Positions 1-7,850 of a stretch of DNA of 9,602 bases are shown here, piece by piece. Position 1 is the first letter of the stretch. Each line of letters opens with the position of its first letter. The notes beneath the pieces are model-generated. The model was given only the letters and a program-made list of their open reading frames with translations. It had not been told where the DNA came from and ran no database searches. The DNA comes from Lysobacter_F sp035645555 (GTDB taxonomy: Bacteria > Pseudomonadota > Gammaproteobacteria > Xanthomonadales > Xanthomonadaceae). Location: contig DASQMI010000084.1 of the NCBI GenBank assembly GCA_035645555.1, forward strand, positions 1 to 9,602, given 5' to 3'. The position numbers and the translations under genes are program-made.

Positions 1-1158
<1,158 letters not shown>

Positions 1159-1166
1159 GCCGCTCC

Positions 1167-1194
1167 CCGGCCAGGCGCCCAGGCGCCTGGCCGG
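1167..1194 (+). terminator. GC-rich hairpin after tuf, probable terminator without T-tract
   Basis: A perfect inverted repeat starts 8 nt after the tuf stop. The left arm CCGGCCAGGCGCC (1167-1179) matches the right arm GGCGCCTGGCCGG (1182-1194), which gives at least 12 base pairs with a 4-nt loop. Position and strength suggest that it ends or stabilises the tuf transcript. No T-run follows (the next bases are CTGCTCCGG), so a classical intrinsic terminator is not supported. Rho-dependent release, or a 3'-end protecting stem, is equally possible. Confidence 0.6.
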
Positions 1195-1247
1195 CTGCTC
1201 CGGCGGCCGGCGGGTTCAGCCGCCACGGTGCAGGCAGTGTGAGGAAT

Positions 1248-1269
1248 GCTTGCATTGCAGCATGCAAGC
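1248..1269. repeat. 8-bp inverted repeat overlapping the S10 promoter, candidate operator
   Basis: GCTTGCAT (1248-1255) and ATGCAAGC (1262-1269) are perfect reverse complements separated by 6 nt (TGCAGC). The repeat covers the whole proposed -35 hexamer and most of the spacer of the promoter upstream of rpsJ. The 14-bp centre-to-centre spacing suits a dimeric DNA-binding protein more than an RNA function, since it lies upstream of the predicted transcription start. No matching regulator is known to me. Confidence 0.45.
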
Positions 1270-1279
1270 GCACTAGAAT
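1250..1279 (+). promoter_or_regulatory. Probable sigma70-type promoter of the S10 operon
   Basis: A -35 element TTGCAT (1250-1255, 3 of 6 to TTGACA) and a -10 element TAGAAT (1274-1279, 5 of 6 to TATAAT) are separated by 18 bp. Transcription would start near the A at 1283-1285. This is the best promoter-like pair in the tuf-rpsJ gap and lies in a locally AT-enriched spot of an otherwise GC-rich sequence. The discriminator (GTGAGA) is not notably GC-rich. The start would give a leader of about 295 nt before rpsJ. Confidence 0.55.
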
Positions 1280-1290
1280 GTGAGACCACC

Positions 1291-1317
1291 TGCGGCCCAT
1301 CCCCTGCGATGGCCGCA
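1291..1317 (+). promoter_or_regulatory. 5'-proximal leader hairpin
   Basis: TGCGGCCCATC (1291-1301) pairs with GATGGCCGCA (1308-1317) to form a 10-bp stem with one bulged C and a CCCTGC loop. It begins only a few nucleotides after the proposed transcription start, so it would cap the leader RNA. A 5' stem of this kind could protect the mRNA or form part of a protein-binding fold. Confidence 0.5.
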
Positions 1318-1436
1318 AGACCAGCGAAATGAGGGGCAGGACGCGCCTCGTATTCGCCAGACAGGGAACTGTCGCGCGGCCGCCACGCCGCCCCTCCGGG
1401 GCAGCGCCTGAGCGGCGCGTTCGCGATTCTCCGTCT

Positions 1437-1469
1437 GGGCGGGCCGGTTTACCGGCCTGCCTTGTTTTT
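1437..1469 (+). terminator. Terminator-like hairpin with T-tract inside the S10 leader, candidate attenuator
   Basis: Bases 1437-1447 (GGGCGGGCCGG) pair with 1452-1462 (CCGGCCTGCCT), giving 11 pairs including two G-U, closed by the 4-nt loop TTTA. The stem is followed at once by TTGTTTTTC (1462-1470). A GC-rich stem plus T-tract is the standard intrinsic terminator form. Because it lies between the promoter and rpsJ, it is best read as an attenuator. The E. coli S10 leader has a U-tract hairpin in the same role, where L4 promotes termination. Upstream segments 1388-1393 (CCGCCC) and 1335-1340 (GGCAGG) are complementary to the left and right arms and could form alternative pairings. Confidence 0.6.
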
Positions 1470-1481
1470 CGACCCAAGGAA

Positions 1482-1514
1482 GGTTCCGGTGCCGCGGGGT
1501 GGGGCGCCGGGGCC
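1482..1514 (+). promoter_or_regulatory. Leader stem-loop downstream of the candidate attenuator
   Basis: Bases 1482-1493 can pair with 1503-1514 as a 12-bp stem with G-U wobbles. The core is CCGGTGCC (1486-1493) against GGCGCCGG (1503-1510), with the G-rich 9-nt loop GCGGGGTGG. It sits between the attenuator and the rpsJ ribosome binding site. It could be part of a translational-control structure, but nothing in the sequence names a ligand. Confidence 0.4.
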
Positions 1515-1555
1515 GAATGCCACTGGGGTTCGCCGCACTGCGTCGGCGGGCCCGT

Positions 1556-1564
1556 CGCTCTTTC
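1556..1564 (+). promoter_or_regulatory. boxA-like motif upstream of rpsJ
   Basis: CGCTCTTTC matches the bacterial boxA antitermination consensus (Y)GCTCTTTA at all positions except the last. It lies 16 nt before the rpsJ start and just ahead of the AAGGAA ribosome binding site. BoxA RNA is bound by the NusB-NusE pair, and NusE is ribosomal protein S10, the product of the next gene. The motif is short and could be chance, so this is a candidate only. Confidence 0.35.
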
Positions 1565-1579
1565 ATCAAGGAAACCGTC

Positions 1580-1891
<312 letters not shown>

Positions 1892-1901
1892 GGTTCCGGC
1901 C

Positions 1902-2558
1902 ATGGCGACGAAGAAATATTCGTTGGGCATCGTCGGTCGCAAGGCCGGCATGAGCCGGTTCTTCACCGAGGACGGCAAGTCCATCCCGGTGACGCTGATC
2001 GAAGCGACCCCGAACCGGATCACCCAGATCAAGACCGTCGACACCGACGGCTACAGCGCCGTGCAGGTCACCGCCGGCGTCAAGCGCGCCTCGCTGGTCA
2101 ACAAGCCGGAAGCCGGCCACCTGGCCAAGGCCAAGGTCGAAGCCGGTCGCGGCCTGTGGGAGTTCCGCATCGCCGACGAGGCGATCGGTGAGTTCCAGGT
2201 CGGCGGCGAGATCAAGGCGGACATCTTCCAGGTCGGCCAGAAGGTCGACGTGCAGGGCGTCAGCAAGGGCAAGGGCTTCCAGGGCACGATCAAGCGCTGG
2301 AACTTCACCATGGGCGACGCCAGCCACGGTAACTCGCTGTCGCATCGCGCCCCCGGCTCGATCGGCCAGCGCCAGACTCCGGGTCGCGTGTTCCCGGGCA
2401 AGAAGATGGCCGGCCACATGGGTGCGGTGACGACCAGCGTGCAGAACCTCGAGGTGGTGCAGGTCGACGCCGAGCGCGGCCTCATCGCGATCAAGGGCGC
2501 CGTTCCGGGCGCTCCGGGCGGCGACGTGATCGTCCGCCCGGCGAGCAAGGGAGCATGA
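1902..2558 (+). CDS. rplC: 50S ribosomal protein L3
   Basis: A 218-residue early-assembly protein of the large subunit. Its long central extension reaches towards the peptidyl transferase centre. The N-terminal IGL-like motif appears as SLGIVGRKAGMSRFFTEDG (residues 7-25), about 7 residues longer at the N-terminus than E. coli L3. The extension region HGNSLSHRAPGSIGQRQTPG (142-161) is intact. Gln-158 corresponds to Gln-150 of E. coli L3, the residue methylated by PrmB, so modification is possible here. A TGAGG element (1889-1893), overlapping the rpsJ stop, serves as ribosome binding site, 8 nt before the ATG. The stop codon lies 2 nt before the preferred rplD start. Confidence 0.97.
   Translation: MATKKYSLGIVGRKAGMSRFFTEDGKSIPVTLIEATPNRITQIKTVDTDGYSAVQVTAGVKRASLVNKPEAGHLAKAKVEAGRGLWEFRIADEAIGEFQVGGEIKADIFQVGQKVDVQGVSKGKGFQGTIKRWNFTMGDASHGNSLSHRAPGSIGQRQTPGRVFPGKKMAGHMGAVTTSVQNLEVVQVDAERGLIAIKGAVPGAPGGDVIVRPASKGA
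2548..2553 (+). promoter_or_regulatory. Ribosome binding site deciding the rplD start
   Basis: AGGGAG lies inside the last codons of rplC. It is 7 nt upstream of the ATG at 2561 (good spacing) but only 1 nt upstream of the ATG at 2555 (too close), so it favours the shorter L4. Confidence 0.7.
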
Positions 2559-2560
2559 CG

Positions 2561-3166
2561 ATGGAACTCGCCATCACGGGTAGCAAGAACAAGCTGACGG
2601 TGTCCGATGCCGTGTTCGGTCGCGACTTCAGCGAACCGCTGGTGCACCAGGTCGTCGTCGCGTTCCGCAACGCGGCGCGTGCCGGCACCAAGGCGCAGAA
2701 GACGCGCTCGGAAGTCAACGGCACCACCAAGAAGTCGAAGCGCCAGAAGGGCGGCGGCGCCCGCCACGGCGCGCTGACCGCGCCGATCTTCGTCGGCGGC
2801 GGCGTGACCTTCGCGGCCAAGCCGCGCAGCTTCGCGCAGAAGGTGAACCGCAAGATGTACCGCGCGGCGATCGCCGCGATCCTCTCGGAGCTGAACCGCC
2901 AAGGCCGGATCACGGTCGTCGAGTCGTTCGACATCGACGCGCCGAAGACCAAGGGCCTGATCGCCAAGCTCAAGGATCTCGGGGTCGGCCAGCGCCCGCT
3001 GATCGTCACCGAGGACGCCACCGAAAACCTGTACCTGTCCGCGCGCAACGTGCCGTACGTGGAAGTGCGCGACGTGCAGGGCCTGGACCCGGTCGCGCTG
3101 GTCGGCGCCGACTCGGTCGTGATGACCACGGACGCGGTCAAGAAGATCGAGGAGTGGCTGGCATGA
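2561..3166 (+). CDS. rplD: 50S ribosomal protein L4
   Basis: A 201-residue protein that binds 23S rRNA domain I and lines the peptide exit tunnel through a basic loop. It starts MELAITGSKNKLTVSDAVFG. The tunnel-loop region KKSKRQKGGGARHGALTAPI is clear around residues 50-70. In E. coli L4 is also the autogenous repressor of the S10 operon, acting on the leader. An upstream in-frame ATG at 2555 would add Met-Thr and overlap the rplC stop as ATGA. The ATG at 2561 is preferred because AGGGAG (2548-2553) is 7 nt from it but only 1 nt from the other, and relatives as I recall them begin MEL. The stop overlaps the rplW start by ATGA. Confidence 0.96.
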   Translation: MELAITGSKNKLTVSDAVFGRDFSEPLVHQVVVAFRNAARAGTKAQKTRSEVNGTTKKSKRQKGGGARHGALTAPIFVGGGVTFAAKPRSFAQKVNRKMYRAAIAAILSELNRQGRITVVESFDIDAPKTKGLIAKLKDLGVGQRPLIVTEDATENLYLSARNVPYVEVRDVQGLDPVALVGADSVVMTTDAVKKIEEWLA

Positions 3167-3459
3167 ACGACGCCAAGCTCTACAGCATCATCCGCGCGCC
3201 GCGCGTGTCCGAGAAGACCGCGCGCCTGCAGGAAGTCTCCAACCAGTACGTCTTCGAAGTTGCGACGGACGCCACCAAGGCCGACATCAAGCAGGCCGTG
3301 GAAAAGCTGTTCGACGTGAAGGTCGAGGCGGTCAACGTGCTCAACGTGAAGGGCAAGACCAAGTCCTTCCGCTTTCGCGAAGGTCGCCGCGGCGACTGGC
3401 GCAAGGCGTACGTGAAGCTGGCCGAAGGCCAGTCGATCGACGTGATGGCCAAGGCCTGA
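3163..3459 (+). CDS. rplW: 50S ribosomal protein L23
   Basis: A 98-residue protein at the exit of the nascent-peptide tunnel, where it contacts 23S rRNA domain III and docks trigger factor and the signal recognition particle. The N-terminal motif RAPRVSEKTARLQ (11-23) and the C-terminal VKLAEGQSIDVMAKA are typical. A GTG three codons upstream (3154) is rejected because GAGGAG (3149-3154) sits 8 nt before the ATG at 3163 and would overlap the GTG. The ATG overlaps the rplD stop (ATGA), which suggests translational coupling. rplB follows after 10 nt. Confidence 0.97.
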   Translation: MNDAKLYSIIRAPRVSEKTARLQEVSNQYVFEVATDATKADIKQAVEKLFDVKVEAVNVLNVKGKTKSFRFREGRRGDWRKAYVKLAEGQSIDVMAKA

Positions 3460-3469
3460 GGAATACCCC

Positions 3470-4297
3470 ATGCCATTGATGACGTTCAAGCCGACTTCCC
3501 CGGGCCGCCGCAGCGCGGTCCGCGTGGTGACGCCGGGCCTGCACAAGGGTGAGCCGTACGCTCCGCTGGTCGAAAAGAAGACCAAGACCGGCGGCCGCAA
3601 CAACTACGGCCGCATCACCACCCGCCACATCGGCGGTGGCCACAAGCACCATTACCGTCTGATCGACTTCAAGCGCGACAAGGAAGGCATTCCGGCGCGC
3701 GTGGAGCGCATCGAGTACGACCCGAACCGCACCGCGCACATCGCGCTGCTGTGCTACGTGGACGGCGAGCGCCGCTACATCATCGCGCCGAAGGGCCTCA
3801 AGCCCGGCGACCAGGTGATTTCCGGCCGCGATGCCCCGATCCGCGTCGGCAACACGCTGCCGCTGGCGAACATTCCGGTGGGTTCGACCGTGCACTGCGT
3901 CGAGATGAAGCCGGGCAAGGGCGCCCAGCTCGCCCGCGCCGCCGGCGCCGGCGTGCAGCTGGTCGCGCGCGAGCAGGGCTACGCCACGCTGCGTCTGCGC
4001 TCCGGCGAGATGCGCAAGGTGCCGGCCGAGTGCCGCGCCACCGTCGGCGAAGTCGGCAACGACGAGCACAACCTGGAGAAGCTCGGCAAGGCGGGCGCCA
4101 GCCGCTGGCGCGGCGTCAAGCCGACCGTCCGCGGCGCGGCGATGAACCCGGTCGACCATCCGCACGGCGGTGGCGAGGGCCGCGCGGGGCAGGGCAATCC
4201 GCACCCGGTCACGCCGTGGGGCGTGCCGACCAAGGGTTACAAGACGCGCAAGAACAAGCGCACCCAGCAGTTCATCGTGCGCGATCGTAGGGGTTAA
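3470..4297 (+). CDS. rplB: 50S ribosomal protein L2
   Basis: A 275-residue protein needed for subunit association and peptidyl transferase activity. The OB-fold/SH3 core is followed by the C-terminal tail MNPVDHPHGGGEG (225-237), which contains His-230, the counterpart of the histidine linked to peptide-bond formation in E. coli L2. The end TRKNKRTQQFIVRDRRG is conserved. The ATG at 3470 is supported by GAGGAA (3458-3463), 6 nt upstream and overlapping the rplW stop. A second Met at codon 4 (3479) is a less likely start. Only 6 nt separate it from rpsS. Confidence 0.98.
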   Translation: MPLMTFKPTSPGRRSAVRVVTPGLHKGEPYAPLVEKKTKTGGRNNYGRITTRHIGGGHKHHYRLIDFKRDKEGIPARVERIEYDPNRTAHIALLCYVDGERRYIIAPKGLKPGDQVISGRDAPIRVGNTLPLANIPVGSTVHCVEMKPGKGAQLARAAGAGVQLVAREQGYATLRLRSGEMRKVPAECRATVGEVGNDEHNLEKLGKAGASRWRGVKPTVRGAAMNPVDHPHGGGEGRAGQGNPHPVTPWGVPTKGYKTRKNKRTQQFIVRDRRG

Positions 4298-4303
4298 TCG
4301 GCC

Positions 4304-4573
4304 ATGGCACGTTCACTCAAGAAGGGCCCGTTCGTCGATCACCACCTCCTCAAGAAGGTGGAGACCGCGGGCAACAACAAGAAGCCGATCAAGACCTGGT
4401 CGCGTCGTTCGATGATCCTGCCGGAGATGGTGGGCTTCACCATCGCTGTGCACAACGGCAAGACCCACGTTCCGGTGCTCGTCAACGAGAACATGGTCGG
4501 TCACAAGCTCGGCGAGTTCGCGCTGACCCGGACGTTCAAGGGTCACGGCGGCGACAAGAAGGCCGGCAAGTAA
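4304..4573 (+). CDS. rpsS: 30S ribosomal protein S19
   Basis: An 89-residue protein of the 30S head that contacts S13 and the A-site tRNA region. It starts MARSLKKGPFVDHHLLKKV. The family signature is readable from NGKTHVPVLVNENMVG to HKLGEFALTRTFKGH (about residues 52-82). The lysine-rich tail HGGDKKAGK is normal for the family. The likely ribosome binding site TAGGGG (4288-4293) lies inside the end of rplB, about 10 nt from the ATG, so translation is probably coupled to rplB. Confidence 0.97.
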   Translation: MARSLKKGPFVDHHLLKKVETAGNNKKPIKTWSRRSMILPEMVGFTIAVHNGKTHVPVLVNENMVGHKLGEFALTRTFKGHGGDKKAGK

Positions 4574-4578
4574 AGGAG
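4572..4578 (+). promoter_or_regulatory. Ribosome binding site deciding the rplV start
   Basis: AAAGGAG overlaps the rpsS stop TAA. It directly abuts the ATG at 4579 (no spacing) but lies 6 nt from the ATG at 4585, so the later start is the functional one. Confidence 0.75.
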
Positions 4579-4584
4579 ATGAAC

Positions 4585-4920
4585 ATGGAAGCGAAAGCGA
4601 TCCTGCGCACCGCGCGCATCTCCCCGCAGAAGGCCCGCCTGGTCGCCGACCAGGTGCGCGGCCTGCCGGTCGAACGCGCCGTCAACCTGCTGAAGTTCTC
4701 GGACAAGAAGGCCGCCCACCTGATCCGCAAGGTGGTGGAGTCGGCGATCGCCAATGCCGAGAACAACCAGGGTGCCGACATCGACGAGCTGAAGGTCAAG
4801 ACCATCATGGTCGACGAAGGCCCGACGCTGAAGCGTTTCATGGCCCGCGCCAAGGGCCGTGGCACCCGCATCCTCAAGCGCACCAGCCACATCACCGTGG
4901 TTGTGGGCGCGGGCAAGTAA
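4585..4920 (+). CDS. rplV: 50S ribosomal protein L22
   Basis: A 111-residue protein that binds all 23S rRNA domains and sends a beta-hairpin into the exit tunnel, where mutations give macrolide resistance in many bacteria. The start MEAKAILRTARISPQKARLV and the hairpin region GPTLKRFMARAKGRGTRILK (about residues 79-98) are intact, with no visible deletion. The ATG at 4585 is preferred over the one at 4579 (which would add Met-Asn) on ribosome-binding-site spacing and on the usual MEAKA start in relatives. rpsC starts 13 nt after the stop. Confidence 0.96.
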   Translation: MEAKAILRTARISPQKARLVADQVRGLPVERAVNLLKFSDKKAAHLIRKVVESAIANAENNQGADIDELKVKTIMVDEGPTLKRFMARAKGRGTRILKRTSHITVVVGAGK

Positions 4921-4933
4921 GGCGGAGTAGACA

Positions 4934-5686
<753 letters not shown>

Positions 5687-5692
5687 TCGACC

Positions 5693-6106
5693 ATGTTGCA
5701 ACCCAAGCGAACCAAGTACCGCAAGGTACACAAGGGCCGCAACGAAGGCCTGAGCTGGAACGGCAACGCCGTCAGCTTCGGCGAGTACGGTCTGAAGGCC
5801 ACCTCGCACGGCCGGCTGACCGCCCGCCAGATCGAGGCCGCGCGTCGCGCCATCAGCCGCTACGTGAAGCGTGGCGGCAAGATGTGGATCCGTGTGTTCC
5901 CCGACAAGCCGATCACCCAGAAGCCGATCGAAGTGCGAATGGGTTCGGGTAAGGGCAACGTCGAGTACTGGGTCGCGCAGATCCAGCCCGGCCGCATGAT
6001 CTACGAGATCGAGGGCGTCAGTGAGGAGCAGGCACGCGAGGCGTTCCGCCTTGCCGCCGCCAAGCTGTCGGTGACCACCCAATTCGTGACTCGGACGGTG
6101 CGCTAA
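5693..6106 (+). CDS. rplP: 50S ribosomal protein L16
   Basis: A 137-residue protein at the A-site side of the large subunit, needed late in 50S assembly. The start MLQPKRTKYRKVHKGRN and the motif VRMGSGKGNVEYWVAQIQPG (81-100) are diagnostic. Arg-82 corresponds to E. coli Arg-81, which is hydroxylated by the oxygenase RoxA/YcfD; whether this host has that enzyme cannot be seen here. GAGG (5680-5683) lies 9 nt before the ATG. The stop TAA shares its last A with the rpmC start (TAATG). Confidence 0.98.
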   Translation: MLQPKRTKYRKVHKGRNEGLSWNGNAVSFGEYGLKATSHGRLTARQIEAARRAISRYVKRGGKMWIRVFPDKPITQKPIEVRMGSGKGNVEYWVAQIQPGRMIYEIEGVSEEQAREAFRLAAAKLSVTTQFVTRTVR

Positions 6107-6294
6107 TGGAACTCAAGCAACTGCGCGAGAAGTCGGCTGACGAGCTCCAGGCCCACCTGGCCGAGCTGCACAAGGAGCGCTTCGCGCTCCGGATGCAGCA
6201 GGCCACCGGTCAGCTCGCCAAGTCCCACGAAGTCCGCCGTGTCCGCCGCGAGATCGCGCGCGTGAACATGCTGCTCGGCGAGAAGACGAAGTAA
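6106..6294 (+). CDS. rpmC: 50S ribosomal protein L29
   Basis: A 62-residue helical-hairpin protein near the tunnel exit, next to L23. It starts MELKQLREKSADELQAHLAELHKERFALRM (read in two overlapping parts). The conserved segment KERFALRMQQATGQL spans about residues 25-39. The start codon overlaps the rplP stop by one base and no strong ribosome binding site is visible (only CGGACGG upstream). Translation therefore probably depends on ribosomes finishing rplP. rpsQ starts 9 nt after its stop. Confidence 0.97.
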   Translation: MELKQLREKSADELQAHLAELHKERFALRMQQATGQLAKSHEVRRVRREIARVNMLLGEKTK

Positions 6295-6303
6295 GGATCC
6301 GCC

Positions 6304-6570
6304 ATGACCGAGAACACTGACAAGAAGCGGCGCACGGTCGAAGGCCGGGTCGTCAGCAACAAGATGGACAAGACGGTGACCGTGCTGGTCGAGCGTCTGG
6401 TCAAGCACCCGCTGTACGGCAAGTACATCCGGCGCTCGACCAAGCTGCACGCCCATGACGCCGACAACGCCTGCAACGAGGGCGATGTCGTCCGCGTGGT
6501 CGAGTGCGCGCCGCTGTCCAAGACCAAGAACTGGCGTGTGGTGGAAGTCGTCACCCGGGCCGGCGAGTAA
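6304..6570 (+). CDS. rpsQ: 30S ribosomal protein S17
   Basis: An 88-residue OB-fold protein that binds 16S rRNA early in 30S assembly. The N-terminus is slightly extended and charged (MTENTDKKRR), followed by the family core GRVVSNKMDKTVTVLVERLV (14-33) and the signature GDVVRVVECAPLSKTKNW (about 60-77). AAGGA (6293-6297), which overlaps the rpmC stop, is 6 nt before the ATG. This is the last gene of the canonical S10 operon. Only 15 nt separate it from rplN, with no hairpin or promoter, so S10 and spc are probably co-transcribed. Confidence 0.97.
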   Translation: MTENTDKKRRTVEGRVVSNKMDKTVTVLVERLVKHPLYGKYIRRSTKLHAHDADNACNEGDVVRVVECAPLSKTKNWRVVEVVTRAGE

Positions 6571-6585
6571 GCGAGGAGCACGAAC

Positions 6586-6954
6586 ATGATCCAGATGCAG
6601 AGCTACCTCGACGTGGCCGACAACTCCGGTGCCAAGGAAGTGATGTGCATCAAGGTGCTCGGCGGCTCCAAGCGCCGCTACGCGGGCATCGGCGACATCA
6701 TCAAGGTCACCGTGAAGGACGCCATTCCGCGCGGCAAGGTCAAGAAGGGCGACGTCTACGACGCCGTCGTGGTGCGCACCCGCAAGGGCGTGCGCCGTCC
6801 GGACGGTTCGCTGATCCGCTTCGACGCCAACGCCGCCGTGCTGCTCAACAACAAGCATGAGCCGATCGGTACCCGCATCTTCGGGCCTGTGACCCGCGAG
6901 CTGCGTTCCGAGAAGTTCATGAAGATCGTCTCGCTCGCGCCCGAAGTGCTCTGA
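6586..6954 (+). CDS. rplN: 50S ribosomal protein L14
   Basis: A 122-residue beta-barrel protein at the subunit interface, forming bridges to 16S rRNA with L19. It is also the docking site of the silencing factor RsfS in bacteria. It starts MIQMQSYLDVADNSGAKEVM. The signature GDIIKVTVKDAIPRGKVKKG (about 42-61) and the C-terminal EKFMKIVSLAPEVL are intact. GAGGAG (6573-6578) is 7 nt upstream. It opens the spc gene cluster in the canonical order, but no separate promoter is visible in front of it. Confidence 0.98.
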   Translation: MIQMQSYLDVADNSGAKEVMCIKVLGGSKRRYAGIGDIIKVTVKDAIPRGKVKKGDVYDAVVVRTRKGVRRPDGSLIRFDANAAVLLNNKHEPIGTRIFGPVTRELRSEKFMKIVSLAPEVL

Positions 6955-6969
6955 GCGGAGGAGAAAGAC

Positions 6970-7284
6970 ATGAACCGTATCCGCAAGGGCGACCAGGTGG
7001 TCGTGATCGCCGGCAAGGACAAGGGCAAGAAGGGCGAGGTGGTGCGCGTGGCCGGCGACAAGATCGTCGTGTCCAACGTGAACGTGATCAAGCGCCACAC
7101 CAAGCCCAACCCGCAGGCGGGCCAGCCCGGCGGCGTGATCGAGCGCGAGGCGCCGATCCATATTTCCAACGTGATGCTGTTCAACCCGGCCTCCGGGAAG
7201 GGCGAACGCGTTGCATTCAAGGTGCTGGAGGATGGACGCAAACTGCGTGTGTTCCGCTCCAGCGGTGAGGCGATCGACGCCTGA
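6970..7284 (+). CDS. rplX: 50S ribosomal protein L24
   Basis: A 104-residue assembly-initiator protein that binds the 5' end of 23S rRNA. The KOW motif is readable as IRKGDQVVVIAGKDKGKKGE (4-23), followed by VNVIKRHTKPNPQAGQPGG (about 37-55). GGAGGAG (6957-6963) is 6 nt upstream of the ATG, one of the strongest ribosome binding sites in the window. The start follows rplN by 15 nt, and rplE begins 10 nt after the stop. Confidence 0.97.
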   Translation: MNRIRKGDQVVVIAGKDKGKKGEVVRVAGDKIVVSNVNVIKRHTKPNPQAGQPGGVIEREAPIHISNVMLFNPASGKGERVAFKVLEDGRKLRVFRSSGEAIDA

Positions 7285-7294
7285 GGAACCCGAA

Positions 7295-7834
7295 ATGACC
7301 CGGCTTGAAGAGTTCTACAAGAAGGAAGTGGTGCCGGCGCTGACCCAGCGGTTCGGATACAAGAACCCGATGGAAGTGCCGCGCCTGGTCAAGATCACGC
7401 TCAACATGGGCGTGGGCGAGGCCGCCAGCAACAAGAAGGTGCTCGAGAACGCGGTTGCCGACATGACCAAGATCGCCGGTCAGAAGCCGGTGATCACCAA
7501 GGCGCGCGTCTCGGTGGCGTCGTTCAAGATCCGTGACGGCTGGCCGATCGGCTGCAAGGTCACGCTGCGTCGTGACCGCATGTTCGAGTTCCTCGACCGT
7601 CTGGTGAACATTGCGCTGCCGCGCGTGCGCGACTTCCGCGGCGTGTCCGGCCGCTCGTTCGATGGCCGGGGCAACTACAACATGGGCCTGAAGGAGCAGA
7701 TCATCTTCCCGGAGATCGATTTCGATCAGGTGGATGCGCTGCGCGGCATGGACATCGCCATCACCACCACTGCCAAGACCGACGCCGAAGCCAAGGCGCT
7801 GCTCGAGGCGTTCCGCTTCCCGTTCCGCAACTGA
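7295..7834 (+). CDS. rplE: 50S ribosomal protein L5
   Basis: A 179-residue protein of the central protuberance that binds 5S rRNA and contacts P-site tRNA. It starts MTRLEEFYKKEVVPALTQRF. The signature LVKITLNMGVGEA (about 30-42) and the later GRGNYNMGLKEQIIFPEI (about 125-142) are present. The ATG at 7295 has GAGGAA (7283-7288) 6 nt upstream. Longer in-frame upstream starts would run back into rplX and lack homology. In E. coli, S8 represses the spc operon by binding mRNA at the start of this gene; a matching structure could not be established here by eye. Confidence 0.97.
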   Translation: MTRLEEFYKKEVVPALTQRFGYKNPMEVPRLVKITLNMGVGEAASNKKVLENAVADMTKIAGQKPVITKARVSVASFKIRDGWPIGCKVTLRRDRMFEFLDRLVNIALPRVRDFRGVSGRSFDGRGNYNMGLKEQIIFPEIDFDQVDALRGMDIAITTTAKTDAEAKALLEAFRFPFRN

Positions 7835-7850
7835 GGCTCGAGGACCAACC

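Larger units (their letters stand above)
1285..1579 (+). promoter_or_regulatory. Long untranslated leader of the S10 operon
   Basis: About 295 nt lie between the proposed transcription start and the rpsJ start codon, and no credible gene is seen there. Readable structure in order: a 10-bp hairpin (1291-1317), a compact GC stem GCCCC/GGGGC (1390-1394 with 1398-1402), a terminator-like hairpin with a T-tract (1437-1469), a 12-bp stem with wobbles (1482-1514), a weak stem CGCCG/CGGCG (1531-1548), a boxA-like motif (1556-1564) and the rpsJ ribosome binding site AAGGAA (1568-1573). In E. coli the S10 leader is about 170 nt and is the target of L4, which both promotes termination and blocks translation. 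That this longer leader works the same way is inference. Confidence 0.6.

Noticed and set aside
7270..7340. Possible S8-binding regulatory structure at the rplE start, as in E. coli
   Set aside because: The rplX-rplE gap is only 10 nt and I could not find a stem resembling the 16S rRNA S8 site by eye. A covariance-model search would be needed, so no feature is claimed.
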